DNA from: Alopecurus myosuroides | Taxonomy: Eukaryota; Streptophyta; Magnoliopsida; Poales; Poaceae | Assembly (NCBI GenBank): GCA_028641055.1 | Contig: CM054058.1 | Location: 236,137,551-236,201,550 of the forward strand | Length of the DNA stretch: 64,000 bases | Reading direction: 5' to 3' | Shown: one piece after another, positions 22,448 through 33,687 of the stretch | How positions within the stretch are numbered: position 1 is the stretch's first letter | How the letters are laid out: each line of letters begins with the position of its first letter | Translations under genes and position numbers: made by a program | Notes under the pieces: generated by a model | What the model was told of the DNA's origin: nothing | Seen by the model: only the letters and a program-made list of their open reading frames with translations | Databases searched by the model: none

Positions 22448-22942
22448 TGTCGAATATGCATCTCAACAAGTCCCTCGGGTGAACCGATAGGGTTTCGAGT
22501 AGGAAAACGAGTAGGCGCTGGTGACAATCGTCGGCTAACAGGGGGCTGATTTACCCAGGTTCGGGGCCCTCGTAGAGGTAAAACCCTTACTCCTGTTTCT
22601 GTCGATCTGTATTAGCGTGATAGATCGGTTATAGTGGGGGTGCTCAAGTCGAGAGTAGATCTCAATCTCAAGGCTTAGGTGGTGCGGTATTGCTTGGTTC
22701 CCCCTCCCGGTGGTTCTCCTGGCCTTATATAGGTGGCCAGGTCTCAAACCGTCCCCGGGGGGGGGGGTTACAAACACTAACCTAAAGTCGGTTACAAGTT
22801 TCCTTTCTTAACCCGCAAGGCTTTGCGGATGGGCCTTGATTGGGCCTTCTAGAACTGTCCACGGAATCTTCCTTGGAGCTTGGGTCTTGGGCCTTGGACC
22901 GGGTAGGCTCACCCGATAGGTCCAGGATCCATCCCTTCGTCA
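22448..22942 (-). repeat. 3-prime LTR of the Tat element
   Basis: 495 bp, beginning TGTCGAATATGC and ending CCTTCGTCA on the plus strand. Matches 42841-43333 throughout. Differences include a longer G-run near 22757-22767. Confidence 0.93.
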
Positions 22943-22957
22943 GTAGCCCCCGAGCGT
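22943..22957 (-). other. Polypurine tract of the Tat element
   Basis: On the minus strand CGCTCGGGGGCTAC directly precedes the 3-prime LTR, the expected position and composition of the plus-strand primer for reverse transcription. Close copies recur inside the element at about 26003, 26127, 27333 and 27665. Confidence 0.8.
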
Positions 22958-23580
22958 TTACTTGGCTCAGAATCCGTCGGGTAGACGCTCAAATTTCGTC
23001 TTGATTTCTCTTCGATTGATGGTCTCAATCGCTTGAAGAGGGCGTGTACCCTGTGTGCGATGCGTTTCTTGTACTCGAGTATCGAGAAACAAAGGTGCCT
23101 GTGTGTTGGTTGTTTTCGCAGAAGGATGTGGCTCAGTTGCTTGACTCTCCCGAAAGCTCAGGGCCAATTAATTGCATCTAGGGCAAAAACAGTTCTAGCC
23201 TACACAGACTCGAGACCTCCGACTCTAATCCGGCGAGGTGATCATTGCGACTAGGCCGTGGAGGTCTTACCAAGTCGAATCTAACCTATAGGAGTATCCA
23301 GCGCGTCCGCTAGGATTTTTCTTCGTGTTGTTGACACGGAAATTTACCGGAGGACGCGGCTTGAGTGCGATTTCAGGCCCTCAAGAGAGATCTTTTGGGT
23401 CTTACCTTCGTATCCAGGAAAATACGGCATCCGGATGTGCCTAGTCGGATGAACGATCCAGGGCAAAGATGTGTATACATCGTGCGTTAGAGTGGCAGGG
23501 ACTGCTCACTCGCGAATATAGCCTCGAGATTTTTCGAGTAAAGAAATTTTCCTTGTTGTTTTTACACATAAAGATTTTTG

Positions 23581-23790
23581 CATTTGTGTTTTCTTGTCCA
23601 TACGAGAGATTTTTTGTGTCTGGAAGCTTTGTTGTGCCTATACGAAAGAAATTTCGTGTCAAGGGCTTTTATGCAAAAGAGTTTTCGCGTCTTGATATGT
23701 CCATACGAAAGAAATTTCGTGTTATGAAGTTTATGCGAAAGAGTTTTCGCGTCTTGATATGTCCATACGAAAGAAATTTCGTGTCAGGAA
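23581..23790. repeat. Tandem repeats of about 63 bp with self-complementary cores
   Basis: Units start at tacgaaagaaatttcgtgt: 23641, 23704 and 23766, with a degenerate unit at about 23600. Each full unit holds two near-palindromes, acgaaagaaatttcgt and gcgaaagagttttcgc, so single strands could fold into paired hairpins. The block sits in the untranslated 3-prime region of the Tat element, upstream of the antisense gene. Confidence 0.8.
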
Positions 23791-24060
23791 TCCTACCGGA
23801 GGGGATTTTCGAATTTGATGAGGTATGCAATGATGTCATTGCGCACTTGTTTGTTCTGGCTCGTCCCGATGGGACGTGACAGAGCGGCGTAGGGCGTGAT
23901 GGCCCACCATGTCAGCCTTTGACCGGAAATGAGAGGTTGTTTCCGGTTTTCTCGCGAGCCACGCGTCGTAAATGCGCACGATGTGCTGTAAAGATCGTGG
24001 CAGAGGTAACTGTGTGGCGCCGCCTCGTTTCCACTCCACGCGTGGCAGCTGTGATGGGTG

Positions 24061-24205
24061 CCACGTCACCAGATCTATGCCTGAGATCGATTTGGCTCGC
24101 GTATAAGTAATTGCCCTTAGGTGGAAAGTAAATCTTCCTGGCCATTTGCTCTCCTTCTTCCACCTCGCGCGCGCTTCCTTTCTCTGCAAGCACCCACGAG
24201 CTCCC
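24061..24205 (+). promoter_or_regulatory. Promoter-like region of the antisense gene
   Basis: A TATA-like GTATAAGTAA at 24101-24110 lies about 105 bp before the ATG at 24206. An ACGT-core motif (ccacgtcacc) is at 24061-24070. The leader between them is C/T-rich (ctccttcttccacctc), as in many plant transcripts. This is inferred from sequence only. Confidence 0.5.
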
Positions 24206-27199
24206 ATGGCTGGAGGGAAGAAGCGCGGCGCTACCGCGTCGTCATCGAAAGCTGCTGAAGATGTCTCTGCGCCACCCGCCGTGAGGACGGGCGACTGGCG
24301 CTCCGCCAGCACCACCAACAAGAGCATCAAGGAGATGCAGAGGGAGGGGCTGCTGCCCCCCGAAGGCGACAAGCGCGTTCGCCTGATCAAGAAAGAGGAG
24401 GTACCAAATCCCCGCGCGAACGAGCGCGTGATTTTCGCGGATCACGTTTCGCGCGGCCTCTCTCTCCCTCTCCATCCTTTCCTCCTCGAATTGTTGTATG
24501 TCTACGGCATACAGCTCCATGATCTGCCTCCAAATGCGATTCAGCACATCTCGTGCTTTATCGTACTTTGCGAGTGCTTCTTAGGCATTCGCCCTCACTG
24601 GGGCCTCTGGAAGGCCCTGTTCAAAGTGCGGGTCTTCCATGAAAAGTCGTGGCTAGGCGACCAGCTAGGAGAGCCACTCCGCACCGGCGGCTTCGGGATC
24701 CAGGCGAAGACGGACAACTCCTATCTGGAGATGCACTTCCTCGACTTCGCACAAGGATGGTGGAGGAAGTGGTTCTACATCGCCGACAACAGCGCGGGTG
24801 GAGCTCATGAATTCCACCCGTTCGCTGTTTTGAAGCGAAGGAAGTCCTGGGCGCACAGTCTTACTGTTGAGGAGAGCCGGATCGTCTCCCCGCTACTCGC
24901 GAAGGTGGCGAACCTTCGCGATTAGACGATGGGAGTCGCGTTGAACGGCCTGCATCTGGCGAGCGTCTTTCTTCGGCGTAGGATTCAACCTCTACAAGAG
25001 AGGTCGTCGACTATGTGGGAGTACCAGGGCGTTGAAGACCCTAGCCGCGCCTGCCAAGATATCCTCTCGAATGTCGAATTCGAGAAGAAGATCGCGGCTA
25101 TCACTAAGCTGAAGGTAGGCGAGCCCTTCGCCACCTGCTCTCTTGAGCCATTCGAGGCTTCAAAGCCCCCTCCATCCGAGGTAAGTTTTCTTCTTGTCTC
25201 TTCTTTATTCTTTTTGTCACTAGAGAATCTATCGACTGAGTTTTCTCTTCTTTTCTTCTTCTTCTGTAGAGTTTGAAGATAGCAACGTGCTACCCGCCAG
25301 TCTCGGATGAGGATGCCTCGGACCTTCTAGCAAGCAATGTTGAGGCCGCTCTGCACACCAGTGTTGCTGAGGCCAACTCGAGCTCCAAGCACGGCTCTTC
25401 AGACGACGTGGAAGAGTCGTGTAGCGATCAGCTCCATCACCGCAAACGTCGCAGGCAGGGGGACGATGAAGCTACCTCCAAAGACAGTTCTTTGGGTGGC
25501 GGATCCGGTAAGGCGACAGAGCCACTCCTGGTGATGCCTCTGAATGTGCTTCCTCCTCCGGCCCCCAAGTCGAAGGTCACTACCGCCTAGAATGTGGACA
25601 TCCTAGACGACGACGAGTAAGTTTGTTGTTCTTTAGTCGATAATCTTTCCCCTTTTCTTTGTATCTTTGTTTGATAATTTCAATTCTTCCGTAACAGCCT
25701 CCAAGGCATCAGCCCTGGCCAATACACTTTTTCCGTTCCCTCTGTGAAGAGGAAAAAGGCAGTCGCGAGCGAAACTCTAGCTGCGGAGGCCATCCAAAAG
25801 TCCCCAAGTCCCGCACAAGCAGCCGCAGCTCCAGATTACGGGTTGTCTGGCTTCGCGGGTGGAGCCTCGGCGAGCAAAGAGATTTCGGGTAACTCGGCGG
25901 ACCCTCTGTCCATCGCCCAAGGCCAGGGAATTTTCTTGGCGTCCTCCGTATTTTCTGCTTTGCTTGATTATTATTTCTATCGGGTGCACGACAGTGCTCC
26001 CGATGGGAGTAGCCCCCTAGGCCGTGGGTAATCGCTTGCGGTTGGCCACGGACTCAAGTCTAAGTTTTTTTCTTTTCCTGCTTTTCTTGATTTTATCGGG
26101 TGCACGGCAGCGCTCCCGATGGGAGAAGCCCCCGAGGCTATACTCGACTGTGTACAGTCGTGAATAGGCTCAAGAGATTTTTTCCCCCTAACTCGAGCTT
26201 TGTCTTGTACTATTGCAGTCTCTTCTTGACTCCCTCGCTGCCATCGGTCGTCGAGTGCTCTCGGCTGAGGCGGATTGCGCTTCCCTTCGGGTGGATTATG
26301 ATCGACTCGTCCAGGATGGCCAATACCTTCAAGGTAGGTTAACCCACTCCTTTTGTTCTTTTTGTTGATCGCGAAAATTTCTTATGATGTATTTGTTGCT
26401 TTATAGCCCAAGTTACCCGCTTGAAGATCGAGAAAGCTGAAGCTGTCGCTCGGGTGAAAACCCTTGAGGCTGAGTTGGAGTCCTCCCGAAAGGAGCTGGA
26501 TTCCACTCGCAAGCATTCAGCCGACTCCGAGGGTAAGCTTGTCGAGGCTCAAGAGGCACTGAAGCAGCTGGAGGAGGCAGGTGCCAAGCACGACAGTGAT
26601 CTTGTTGGCATCATCCGCCCCTTGGCGCAGAAGTTCGCGTGTAAGTCATTCTTTGACTATCTCTCTGCTGCGATGTACCTTAATTTGATCTTTCGGGAAC
26701 TGATGATATCCCCCTCTTTTTTGTAGATGTCCTTGGGGTTGCATTGGAACTTCCCGGGAGCCAGCGAGTAGATGCCGTGACGGATTCCTGTGTCCAGCTC
26801 CAGGAGCATGCGAGTGGGTTCTGCTCCCTCGTTAGTGAAGCCACCCGAGTGTTGACGCAGTTCCACGAGCGCCTTCTGGTGGATGTTGTGGTTCCGCCTA
26901 AGCTGGACGGCCTTCTGAAAGTTTTCCTGGAGGATGAAAATCTCCTCCAGACTTATTTAGTCGCCCAGTCTGAATGCGGGGCTAGGACTGTCATCCAGTT
27001 TGCGCTGGCGCACGGAGTCGCGGACCTGGAGAAGGCATACTCGAGCCTTCCCTACGACGCCGTCACGGGCAGAAAGGTAGCGCTCCGTCCTTTTGGCGCT
27101 TAGGCAGAAGCCCTTGCCAAGAAGCTTTCTGAAGTGCCTGCCCGCGCTGGTCGCAAGGGGCAGCCTGCTGCGAGTGGCAGTACTTCTGCGGCTCCGTAG
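24206..27199 (+). pseudogene. Six-exon antisense gene inside the Tat element (aORF 1)
   Basis: Model: exons 24206-25180, 25270-25616, 25698-25926, 26219-26333, 26407-26640 and 26727-27199, about 791 codons. Intron ends are GT-AG except the third donor, which reads CAG|GG and may be mutated. Phases match at every junction (0, 2, 0, 1, 1). Exon 1 resembles the 'putative gypsy type transposon' domain seen in grass repeats (SLPLHPFLLELLYVYGIQLHDLPPNAI, shown here only in part: FLLELLYVYGIQLHDL). Exon 2 has an acidic/serine patch then a basic HHRKRRRQ. Exon 5 is a coiled coil with many E, K and L residues. Three in-frame TAG codons (24923, 25588, 27101) break this copy. Transcription would run opposite to the retrotransposon and converge on pol. 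The role is unknown; a DNA- or RNA-binding regulator is conceivable. Confidence 0.75.
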
Positions 27200-27420
27200 G
27201 ATAGTTTGTTTTAATTTGTCCGTCGATGTAATGAACCTTGGGATGTATTCCCATATTTTGCTTTAATCGAAGTGTTCCTTGATATCTTGAATGCCTGATT
27301 GTTGCGATTAACTGTTACGAGCTCCCGATGGGAGTAGCCCCCGAGCACCTATTAAATAGGTGGTGTATTTCTTGTGTGGGGTCTTGTGGTGTTTCTGAAC
27401 TTGCTCTATTTCTTTCCAGG

Positions 27421-28229
27421 TAGTGGGTTCTAACGCAGAGTCTTCGAGTGGATCTGCTGCGTGAGTGGATCCCCTTGTTGTTGCTGCTAGTACATTTGCC
27501 TCGCTCCATGATCGTGTTGCGGATGGCGAGCGCAAGCTGAAAGCGCTGCGGGGCGTGGCTGATATCGCCAAGTCAAAGGAGAGACTTGCGGCTGAGCGTG
27601 AAAAGTTTGTGATGGAGGAGCTGGCGGTTGTTGCGAAGGATATGTTGTGTAAGCCCGCAAGCCCCCGAGTGTTTGACTGCTTGCTTCCTTCTTTTGTTTT
27701 GACGTGTTTGCTAAATTTTGCAGTTGTGGAACCCGACGGTCCTTGAGAGACTCACTGGGTGGATAACCACATTTCTTATGAGGCGGGTAGCTCTAAACCA
27801 CATGCAGCCAATTTTTGGTCAGACCGCAGTCGAGGATTTGTCTTGGCCACTTTGAAGTATCGAGCGAGCCATGCGAAGGTTCTTCTGGAATCATGTCGCG
27901 AAGCTCTTTCTTCTATGCATCGGACGTTTTATCCATTGGGTACCATTCCAGAAGGATGGAGCGATTTGATAAGAGTCTTTAGTCGAGTAGGAGAGGTTCG
28001 GGAGTGCGTTCGCCAGCAGCTTTTCTGTGGAGCGCAGGTAGCACTCGCCTTTGTTCGGGTGTGGCATCCTGAGATCAACTTTAATTCGGTGGCGCGGCTT
28101 CCCAACTCTCCGATTGACTTTTCTCCTCACTACGCGGTCGTCCAACCCGCAGCGGAGCAGATTATTCGACTGACTTCGGAGGAGATAGACCAAATGCTGG
28201 CGGAGAGGACTGCTCATCGTCAGGTGTAA
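27421..28229 (+). pseudogene. Second antisense unit in the Tat element (aORF 2)
   Basis: Exons 27421-27648 and 27724-28229. The acceptor before 27421 (ttctttccag) and the GT-AG intron 27649-27723 keep one frame across the junction. The first exon is a helical, charged segment (ERKLKALRGVADIAKSKERL). The second is a roughly 160-codon domain with VLLESCREALSSMHRTFYPL and a terminal LTSEEIDQMLAERTAHRQV. TGA codons at 27462-27464 and 27744-27746 interrupt the frame, and both fit CGA-to-TGA change. It may be the 3-prime end of the same gene as aORF 1 or a separate gene. It ends 294 bp from the pol stop codon on the other strand. I recognise no named function. Confidence 0.6.
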
Positions 28230-28522
28230 TCGTAGGATGTAGGGATCCTGTAGTCTTGTATATCTCACTCGAGATTTTGTAAGGTGTTTTATAAGGTGTG
28301 AACCTTGTTGTACCTTGTACTTGAAATTTTTCATCTAATGCTTAGTTAGGCGTAGCCCCCATGAGTTTGGGGTGTATACATGTTGTTTTAGCATGTAAAA
28401 TGAAAACGTGAATAGCTATGGTTGAAGAACCATGTGTTTTTATTGATATGGCTGAGAAGCCATGTATTTCCTCGAGCTACAAGATGACTAGTATAGCCTT
28501 ATTTTTTGCGAATAGAATAATC
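28230..28522. other. Convergent spacer between antisense gene and pol
   Basis: Both transcripts would end here. A gene-free spacer with two imperfect copies of the phrase aa(g/c)ccatgt near 28424-28464. Part of it is also present in the pol fragment at 4770-4860. Confidence 0.5.
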
Positions 28523-29841
28523 CTAAGGACAGAACTTGCGGAGATGCGCGACGTTCCATGGATTGGAGTAAATGCCACCGTTCTCTGGGTTCTTCAGTCG
28601 ATACGCGCCGCCTGGGATAACTTCGTGTATTATGAAGGGTCCTTCCCATGGTGGCTCGAGCTTGTGTCCTTCCTTTTGCTTGAGACGCAGCACCAGGTCT
28701 CCTACCACGAAAGATCTGTGGCGTATACGACTATTGTGGTAATTGCACATTGATTGTTGGTATACTGCCGATCTTGCAAGTGCGATGTCGCGGATTTCAT
28801 CGAGTGCGTCCACGTCTTCTGCGAGTGCCCTGTTCGAGGTTTCTTCGCTGTACTCGAAAACTCGGGGGAGCTGAATTTGACGTCTTCGGGTAGGACGGCC
28901 TCGGCTCCGTAGACCATGAAGAATGGCGTATAGTTTGTTGACCGATTTGGCGTTGTGCGAAGGCTCCACAGTACTGATGGTAACTCCTCGGCCCAGTGCC
29001 CTGCTGTTGGGTTCAGGCGATCGAGTAGCCGCTTTTTTAGGCCAGCTGAGACTAATCCGTTGGATCGCTCGACTTGACCGTTAGTTTGCGGGTGAGCCAC
29101 CGAGGCGAAGCTGAGGGTGATTCCCTTTTTCTCGCAGAATTCCTGTGTTTCCTTTACTGTGAAGTTGTTGCCGTTGTCGGTGATGATGTTGTGCGGTATG
29201 CCAAATCGGCACATAATGGAGTCGAGGAATTTCACGGCACACTGGGCGCTGGCGGAGGTGACTGGCATAGCCTCGATCCACTTCGTGAATTTGTCAACTG
29301 CTACGAGCAGGTGCGTATATCCTCCGGGTGTCGACTTGCGTAGCGGCCCTACCATGTCTAGCCCCCATTGTGCAAAGGGCCAGACGATGGGGATCATGTG
29401 TAGTTCCGTGGCAGGTGCGTGTGGCTTGGGCGTGAATCTTTGGCAAGCATTGCATTTGTCGACTAGGTCCTTTGCATCTCTAGCCGACGTGAGCCAGTAG
29501 AATCCTGCCTTGAAAGCTTTTCCCACGATTGCCTTCCAGCTGGCGTGGTGTCCGCAATCTCCTTGGTGTATGTCTCGCAGCAACTCTTTTCCATCCTCGG
29601 GTGCTATGCATCTCTGCAATATTCCTGATATGCTCTGTTTGTATAGCTCTCCGTTGAGCACCCGAAATTTTTTGCTGCGTCGTACTATTTGTCGGGCCTC
29701 GCAAACGTCTGCTGGGAGCTGTTTGTTGGACAAATAGTCGAGGTATTTCTGCATCCAGACTGGCTCGACCAGAAAAACTTGTCTTGAAATATTGTGGCTG
29801 AGCTCGATAACAGCGATTTGCGGGCTGACTTCCGTCTCCAA
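28523..29841 (-). pseudogene. Tat element integrase
   Basis: Integrase inserts the cDNA into the host genome. The N-terminal zinc-binding region shows CGHH...CNAC (HHCC type). The catalytic core shows WGLDMVGP (first Asp), TDNGNNF (second Asp) and QTNGQVERSNG (Glu), the D,D,E triad. The C-terminus carries the GPF-IIHEV form of the GPY/F module and ends HLRKFCP. No chromodomain follows, consistent with Tat rather than chromovirus lineages. A frameshift near 28860 moves the C-terminus to another frame, so this copy is broken. The catalytic residues themselves are intact. Confidence 0.88.
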
Positions 29842-29879
29842 TGCTGCGGGTGCTCCCGCTGGCTTTTTGACCTTGACTC

Positions 29880-30320
29880 AACGCTTGATCATCCGCTCGA
29901 AGCATATTCTAGGTGGTATGAGCGTGTTGGTATACCCCATGTTTGCCAGTTTATCTGCGTCCTCATTGCTGGATCGTGCAATGTGTTTTAGTTCGCACCC
30001 TTTGAAACTTCCTTCGAACGGATTATACATATCCCAATAGGCGACCATGTTATCTGCAATAGCGTCGCACTCTTTCATCGTCTGTTGTACGATGAGGTTT
30101 GAATCTCCATAGATCATAAGTCGAGTGGCTCCGCAGGCGATCGCCATTTTCATGCCGTGAAGGAGGTCCTCGTATTCTGCGTCGTTGTTGGATGCCGGGT
30201 CGTCGGGTGGGAAATCCAACTGCAGGACGTACTTCAGTTTGTCTCCTCTGGGGATATGAGGACAACCCCGGCTCTAGCTCCTTCTTTTCTCTTCGACCCG
30301 TCGAAGTACATTATCCAGTT
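29880..30320 (-). pseudogene. Tat element RNase H domain
   Basis: RNase H degrades the RNA strand of the hybrid. YFDGSKRKEG (first Asp) is at the end of the RT frame. After a frameshift near 30225 come SNNDAEYEDLL (Glu), IYGDSNLIV (Asp) and NEDADKLA. All four catalytic-type positions can be placed, but not in one frame. It lies between RT and integrase, the usual gypsy order. Confidence 0.82.
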
Positions 30321-31454
30321 GCTCGTGTATTCTGGTGGTCCTGGTGTTTGCAGTTCTGTCCACTCGCTCAGGAATTCCACGAGTACTTGTGATTTCACAA
30401 ATTTGCGCCTTGCATATATGATGTCCCAGGCGCCGAGCTCGATACTCCACTTTGCAATTCTTCCGGATGCCATGGGATTGTTCATGATAGTACCAAGTGA
30501 TGCGTCATTTAGCACCGTGACGGTATGTTCTTGGAAGTAGTGCTTCAGTTTTTGAGCTATGAGTACTACGCCATACGCGAGTTTCTGGTAATGAGGGTAT
30601 CGCTGTTTGCATGGTGAAAGCACCTCGCTGATGTAATATATTGGTCTTTGGACGCCACACGTCTTGCCTTCCTCCGGCCGCTCGACCACGATCGTTGTGC
30701 TGATGACTTGATTTGTTGTGGCTAGGTATAAGTACAGTGGCTCCCGTTCTTGTGGCGTTGCCAGAATACGCCTACTCTGCAGTGCTCGCTTTAGATCCGT
30801 GAATGCTTTTTGTGCTTCAGGTGTCCACTCGAACTTATCTGTTTTCTTCAGTAGCTTGTAGAAGGGCAATGCTTGCTCGCCCAGCCTCGCAATTAATCTG
30901 CTCAGGGCGGCTAGTCGTCCTGCGAGCTGATGCACACCGCGGAGATTGGTTGGCTCCTTCATTGTCAGGATCACTTGAATTTTCTCTGGGTTGGCTTCGA
31001 TTCCTCGAGAAGACACCAGATACCCGAGAAGTTGTCCTGCAGGGACGCCAAAGACGCACTTGGTCGGGTTGAGCTTGATCCTGTATGCGTTCAGAGCGTC
31101 GAATGTTTCTCTGATGTCGTCGAGGAGCGTGTCCTCCACCCGAGTCTTGATGACGATGTTGTCAACGTACACTTGTACATTCTTGCCAATGAGCTTGGCG
31201 AGGCATTTTTGCATGCAACACTGATATGTTGCTCCTGCGTTCTTTAGCCCGAAGGGCATTGTCGTGTAGCAGTAGACACCATGAGGTGTGATAAATGATG
31301 TCTTCTCCTCGTCCTCCTTTTTCATCCTGATCTGATTATAGCCCGAGTACGCGTCTAAGAAGGAGAGGCGCTGGTAGCCTGCTGTGGAGTCCACGATCTG
31401 GTCGATCCGTGGTAAGGGGAAGTTATCCTTGGGACAATGTTTGTTTAACAATGT
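30234..31454 (-). pseudogene. Tat element reverse transcriptase with altered YVDD
   Basis: Reads from KHCPKDNFPLPRIDQ through FLDAYSGYNQI (catalytic Asp), TMPFGLKNAGATYQ and the YVD-x box. The box reads YVDN (31158-31169) rather than the canonical YVDD: a GAC-to-AAC change, which should abolish catalysis. The frame is closed upstream by TAA at 31455-31457, where the family has a Tyr codon (CIDY). RT copies the element RNA into cDNA. This copy is inactive. Confidence 0.88.
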
Positions 31455-31479
31455 TTAGTCGATGCACACGCGAAGGATG

Positions 31480-32250
31480 TCAGTATTTTTCTTCGGGACC
31501 AACACTGGGTTTGCTAGCCAGGTGGATATCTTTATCTCGCGGATGAACTTTGCGGCGAGTAATCTGTTCACTTCTTCTCCGAGTGCTTTTTGCTTTGGCG
31601 CTGAACTCGAGCTCTGGGGCATTCTTTTTGGTGAGAGGCATCACGGAGTGATCCGTGGTTTTTGCTATCTCTTCCAGCTCCTCCTGCATTCCGAAGGATT
31701 TGGCGATCTCGTTGAACTCGATGTCGCGCTTATTGGATTTTTGGAAATCGCCATCGATGGTGATGGTGCCAGGTTCCCCAGGTAGCTTGAGCTTCAGGTA
31801 GGCGTAGTGTGGTACTGCCATGAATCTCGCGAACGCTGTTCGACCAAGAATAGTGTGGTACTGTGAGCGCCAGTCGACTACTTCAAAGTCGAGGAATTCT
31901 CGTCTATAATTGATGCGGTTGCCGAGCACCACCTCCAAGTTGATTGTTCTGAGTGGGCGGACTGCCTTCCCTGGTACTATCCCGTGAAAAGATGTTTCTG
32001 ATTCCACGATTCCGTCCAGGTTCCTGTTCATCCTGCGGAGTGTGTCCGTGTAGATGATATTGATCCCGTTGCCTCCGTCCATGAACACTCGGGCAAGTTC
32101 GTAGTTGCCTATCTGTGCCTGGATGACGAGCGCGGCATGTCCTGGTCGATAGACTCGGGGGGGGGGAGGATGGTCCTCCTTAGAGAAAGTTATCGGCTGA
32201 TCGGCCATCTTCAGATACTCGGGTTTGGATGGTGGGGCTTGGACAGCCAT
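31480..32250 (-). pseudogene. Tat element aspartic protease region
   Basis: Retropepsin-type region with VFMDGGNGINIIY as the active-site box: the DGG(S/N)G form usual in this lineage instead of DTG. ILGRTAFARFMAV follows about 70 residues later, the second conserved block. The protease would cut Gag-Pol. The frame ends in the linker before RT, and a frameshift separates the two. Confidence 0.82.
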
Positions 32251-33687
32251 GAATACTTGTCGAGTGTTTGTTTTCTAGGCCCCGCGGGACGGCAGAGTTT
32301 CTGTATCATTCCTAGGAGTCCTGCTGGGTTCGGGTACCCATTGCCTCCTTGGTTTGCGGCGGGAGGCGCTGGTAGCGCAGCTAACACCGTGTTTTGGTTT
32401 CCTGGTGGAGGTAGGGCTTGCGGCGGGTGGAATCCTTGGGTTCCTCCTCCCGGGAGCTGCGGGTAGCCCTGAATTACTGCCGCTCTGTTTTTCTTCGAGA
32501 AGGCCTCATGTATGTCGAGGAACTTGCGGCAATCCTTGAGAAGGTGTGTTGCCTTGGTTTTGCCAGTGCGCTTATCTGTAAATAGATGTAGCGTGCAGTA
32601 ACCATCGAGGTCCTCCTCGGGGGTTTTATCCTCGGGCTTCGGCTTCCATTCGCGATTTCCGCGATGTCCGTTGTCTCGATTTCTTGTGAATTCTACTGCC
32701 ACCAGTTCCTCTCGATCGTCGTGATCGTAATGCTTTCTCCTCTTCTTTCGACCATGGAGGTTGTCTTCAGGTGCTGGTGAAGATGCTTTCTCATTGCGCA
32801 CCGAGTCTTCGCCGTTGGCCTATCTGTCGGCTATAGCCATCAGTTCTCCAATGGTTTTGGGTGCGGCCCGTCCCAGTTCTTCTCTGAAGGCGGTTCGCCG
32901 AGCTCCTTTGGCAAAATCTTCGACTGCAACTTCTTCATGATATATTTCCCGCCGTATTCCTAAGTGTGGTCCATCGGTGGATGTATTTGCGAGTAGAGTC
33001 TCCACTTTTCTGCTTGCAGGCTCGCAGCTCCTCGATGGTCGTGGGCCTCTTGTATGTCGCCTGGAAGTTCTTGCGGAAATCGAAGGTTAGATCGTCCCAT
33101 GATCCTTAGCACGCCTTTGGTCTTCCTTCGAGCCAGCTGCGTGCAGCGTCTACAAGATGCAGGTTAAGGTATTGCATAGCTGTAGTCTTGTTCCCATGTT
33201 GACATTTTACTGCCGTGAGGTAATCCGACAGCCAGGACTTGGGCTCCAGCGAATCGTCGTATTTTGGCACTTCTGTAGTAAGTTTAAACCTTTTGGGCAT
33301 AGTGCACCGCATGCCTCTTTGTTAGAAGAGGTGGATGGGGAGGGTGCGCGGTACCTGGCTGCTCGGGCCTTGTCGACTTTGTTTTGCGCGATGTCAGATC
33401 GCGCGTTGTATCCAGGCTGGTCGCGGTCGACCTCCTTCCGCGTCTCCCTGCTGCGGTGTCGCGAGCGGTTGTTGTGGTGCCGCGGGCTGCAGTCTCGATC
33501 CCTCGGGTTGTCATTGCTGCTACTCGGGCTGTCACCGTGTCGTCAAGCTTCCTTTCCTCGGGCGCGCCGAGGTGACTTCTCTCTCCTAGGCGATGTACTC
33601 CCGCGTCCGTGGTGCGTGAGGTTTTCTCTGCCTCCTTTTCAGTCGCGTTCCTGCAGTTTTGAGCCGCGAGTCTTGCGGCCGCCATGC
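32211..33687 (-). pseudogene. Tat element gag, 3-prime part
   Basis: Capsid-type frames are broken into pieces (33715-33284, 33312-33106, 33005-32820, 32801-32211). Recognisable parts are MPKRFKLTTEVPKYDDSLEP, DAARSWLEG, and near the end a C-x3-H...H-x4-C finger-like stretch (YCTLH...THLLKDC). TAG at 32820-32822 and frameshifts interrupt it. Gag forms the virus-like particle that packages the RNA. The 5-prime part of the same gene lies beyond the nested element, at 41860-42820. Confidence 0.78.

Noticed and set aside
23581..23790. CRISPR-like array
   Set aside because: Only three full 62-63 bp units that are similar throughout; no unique spacers, and the context is a plant retrotransposon.
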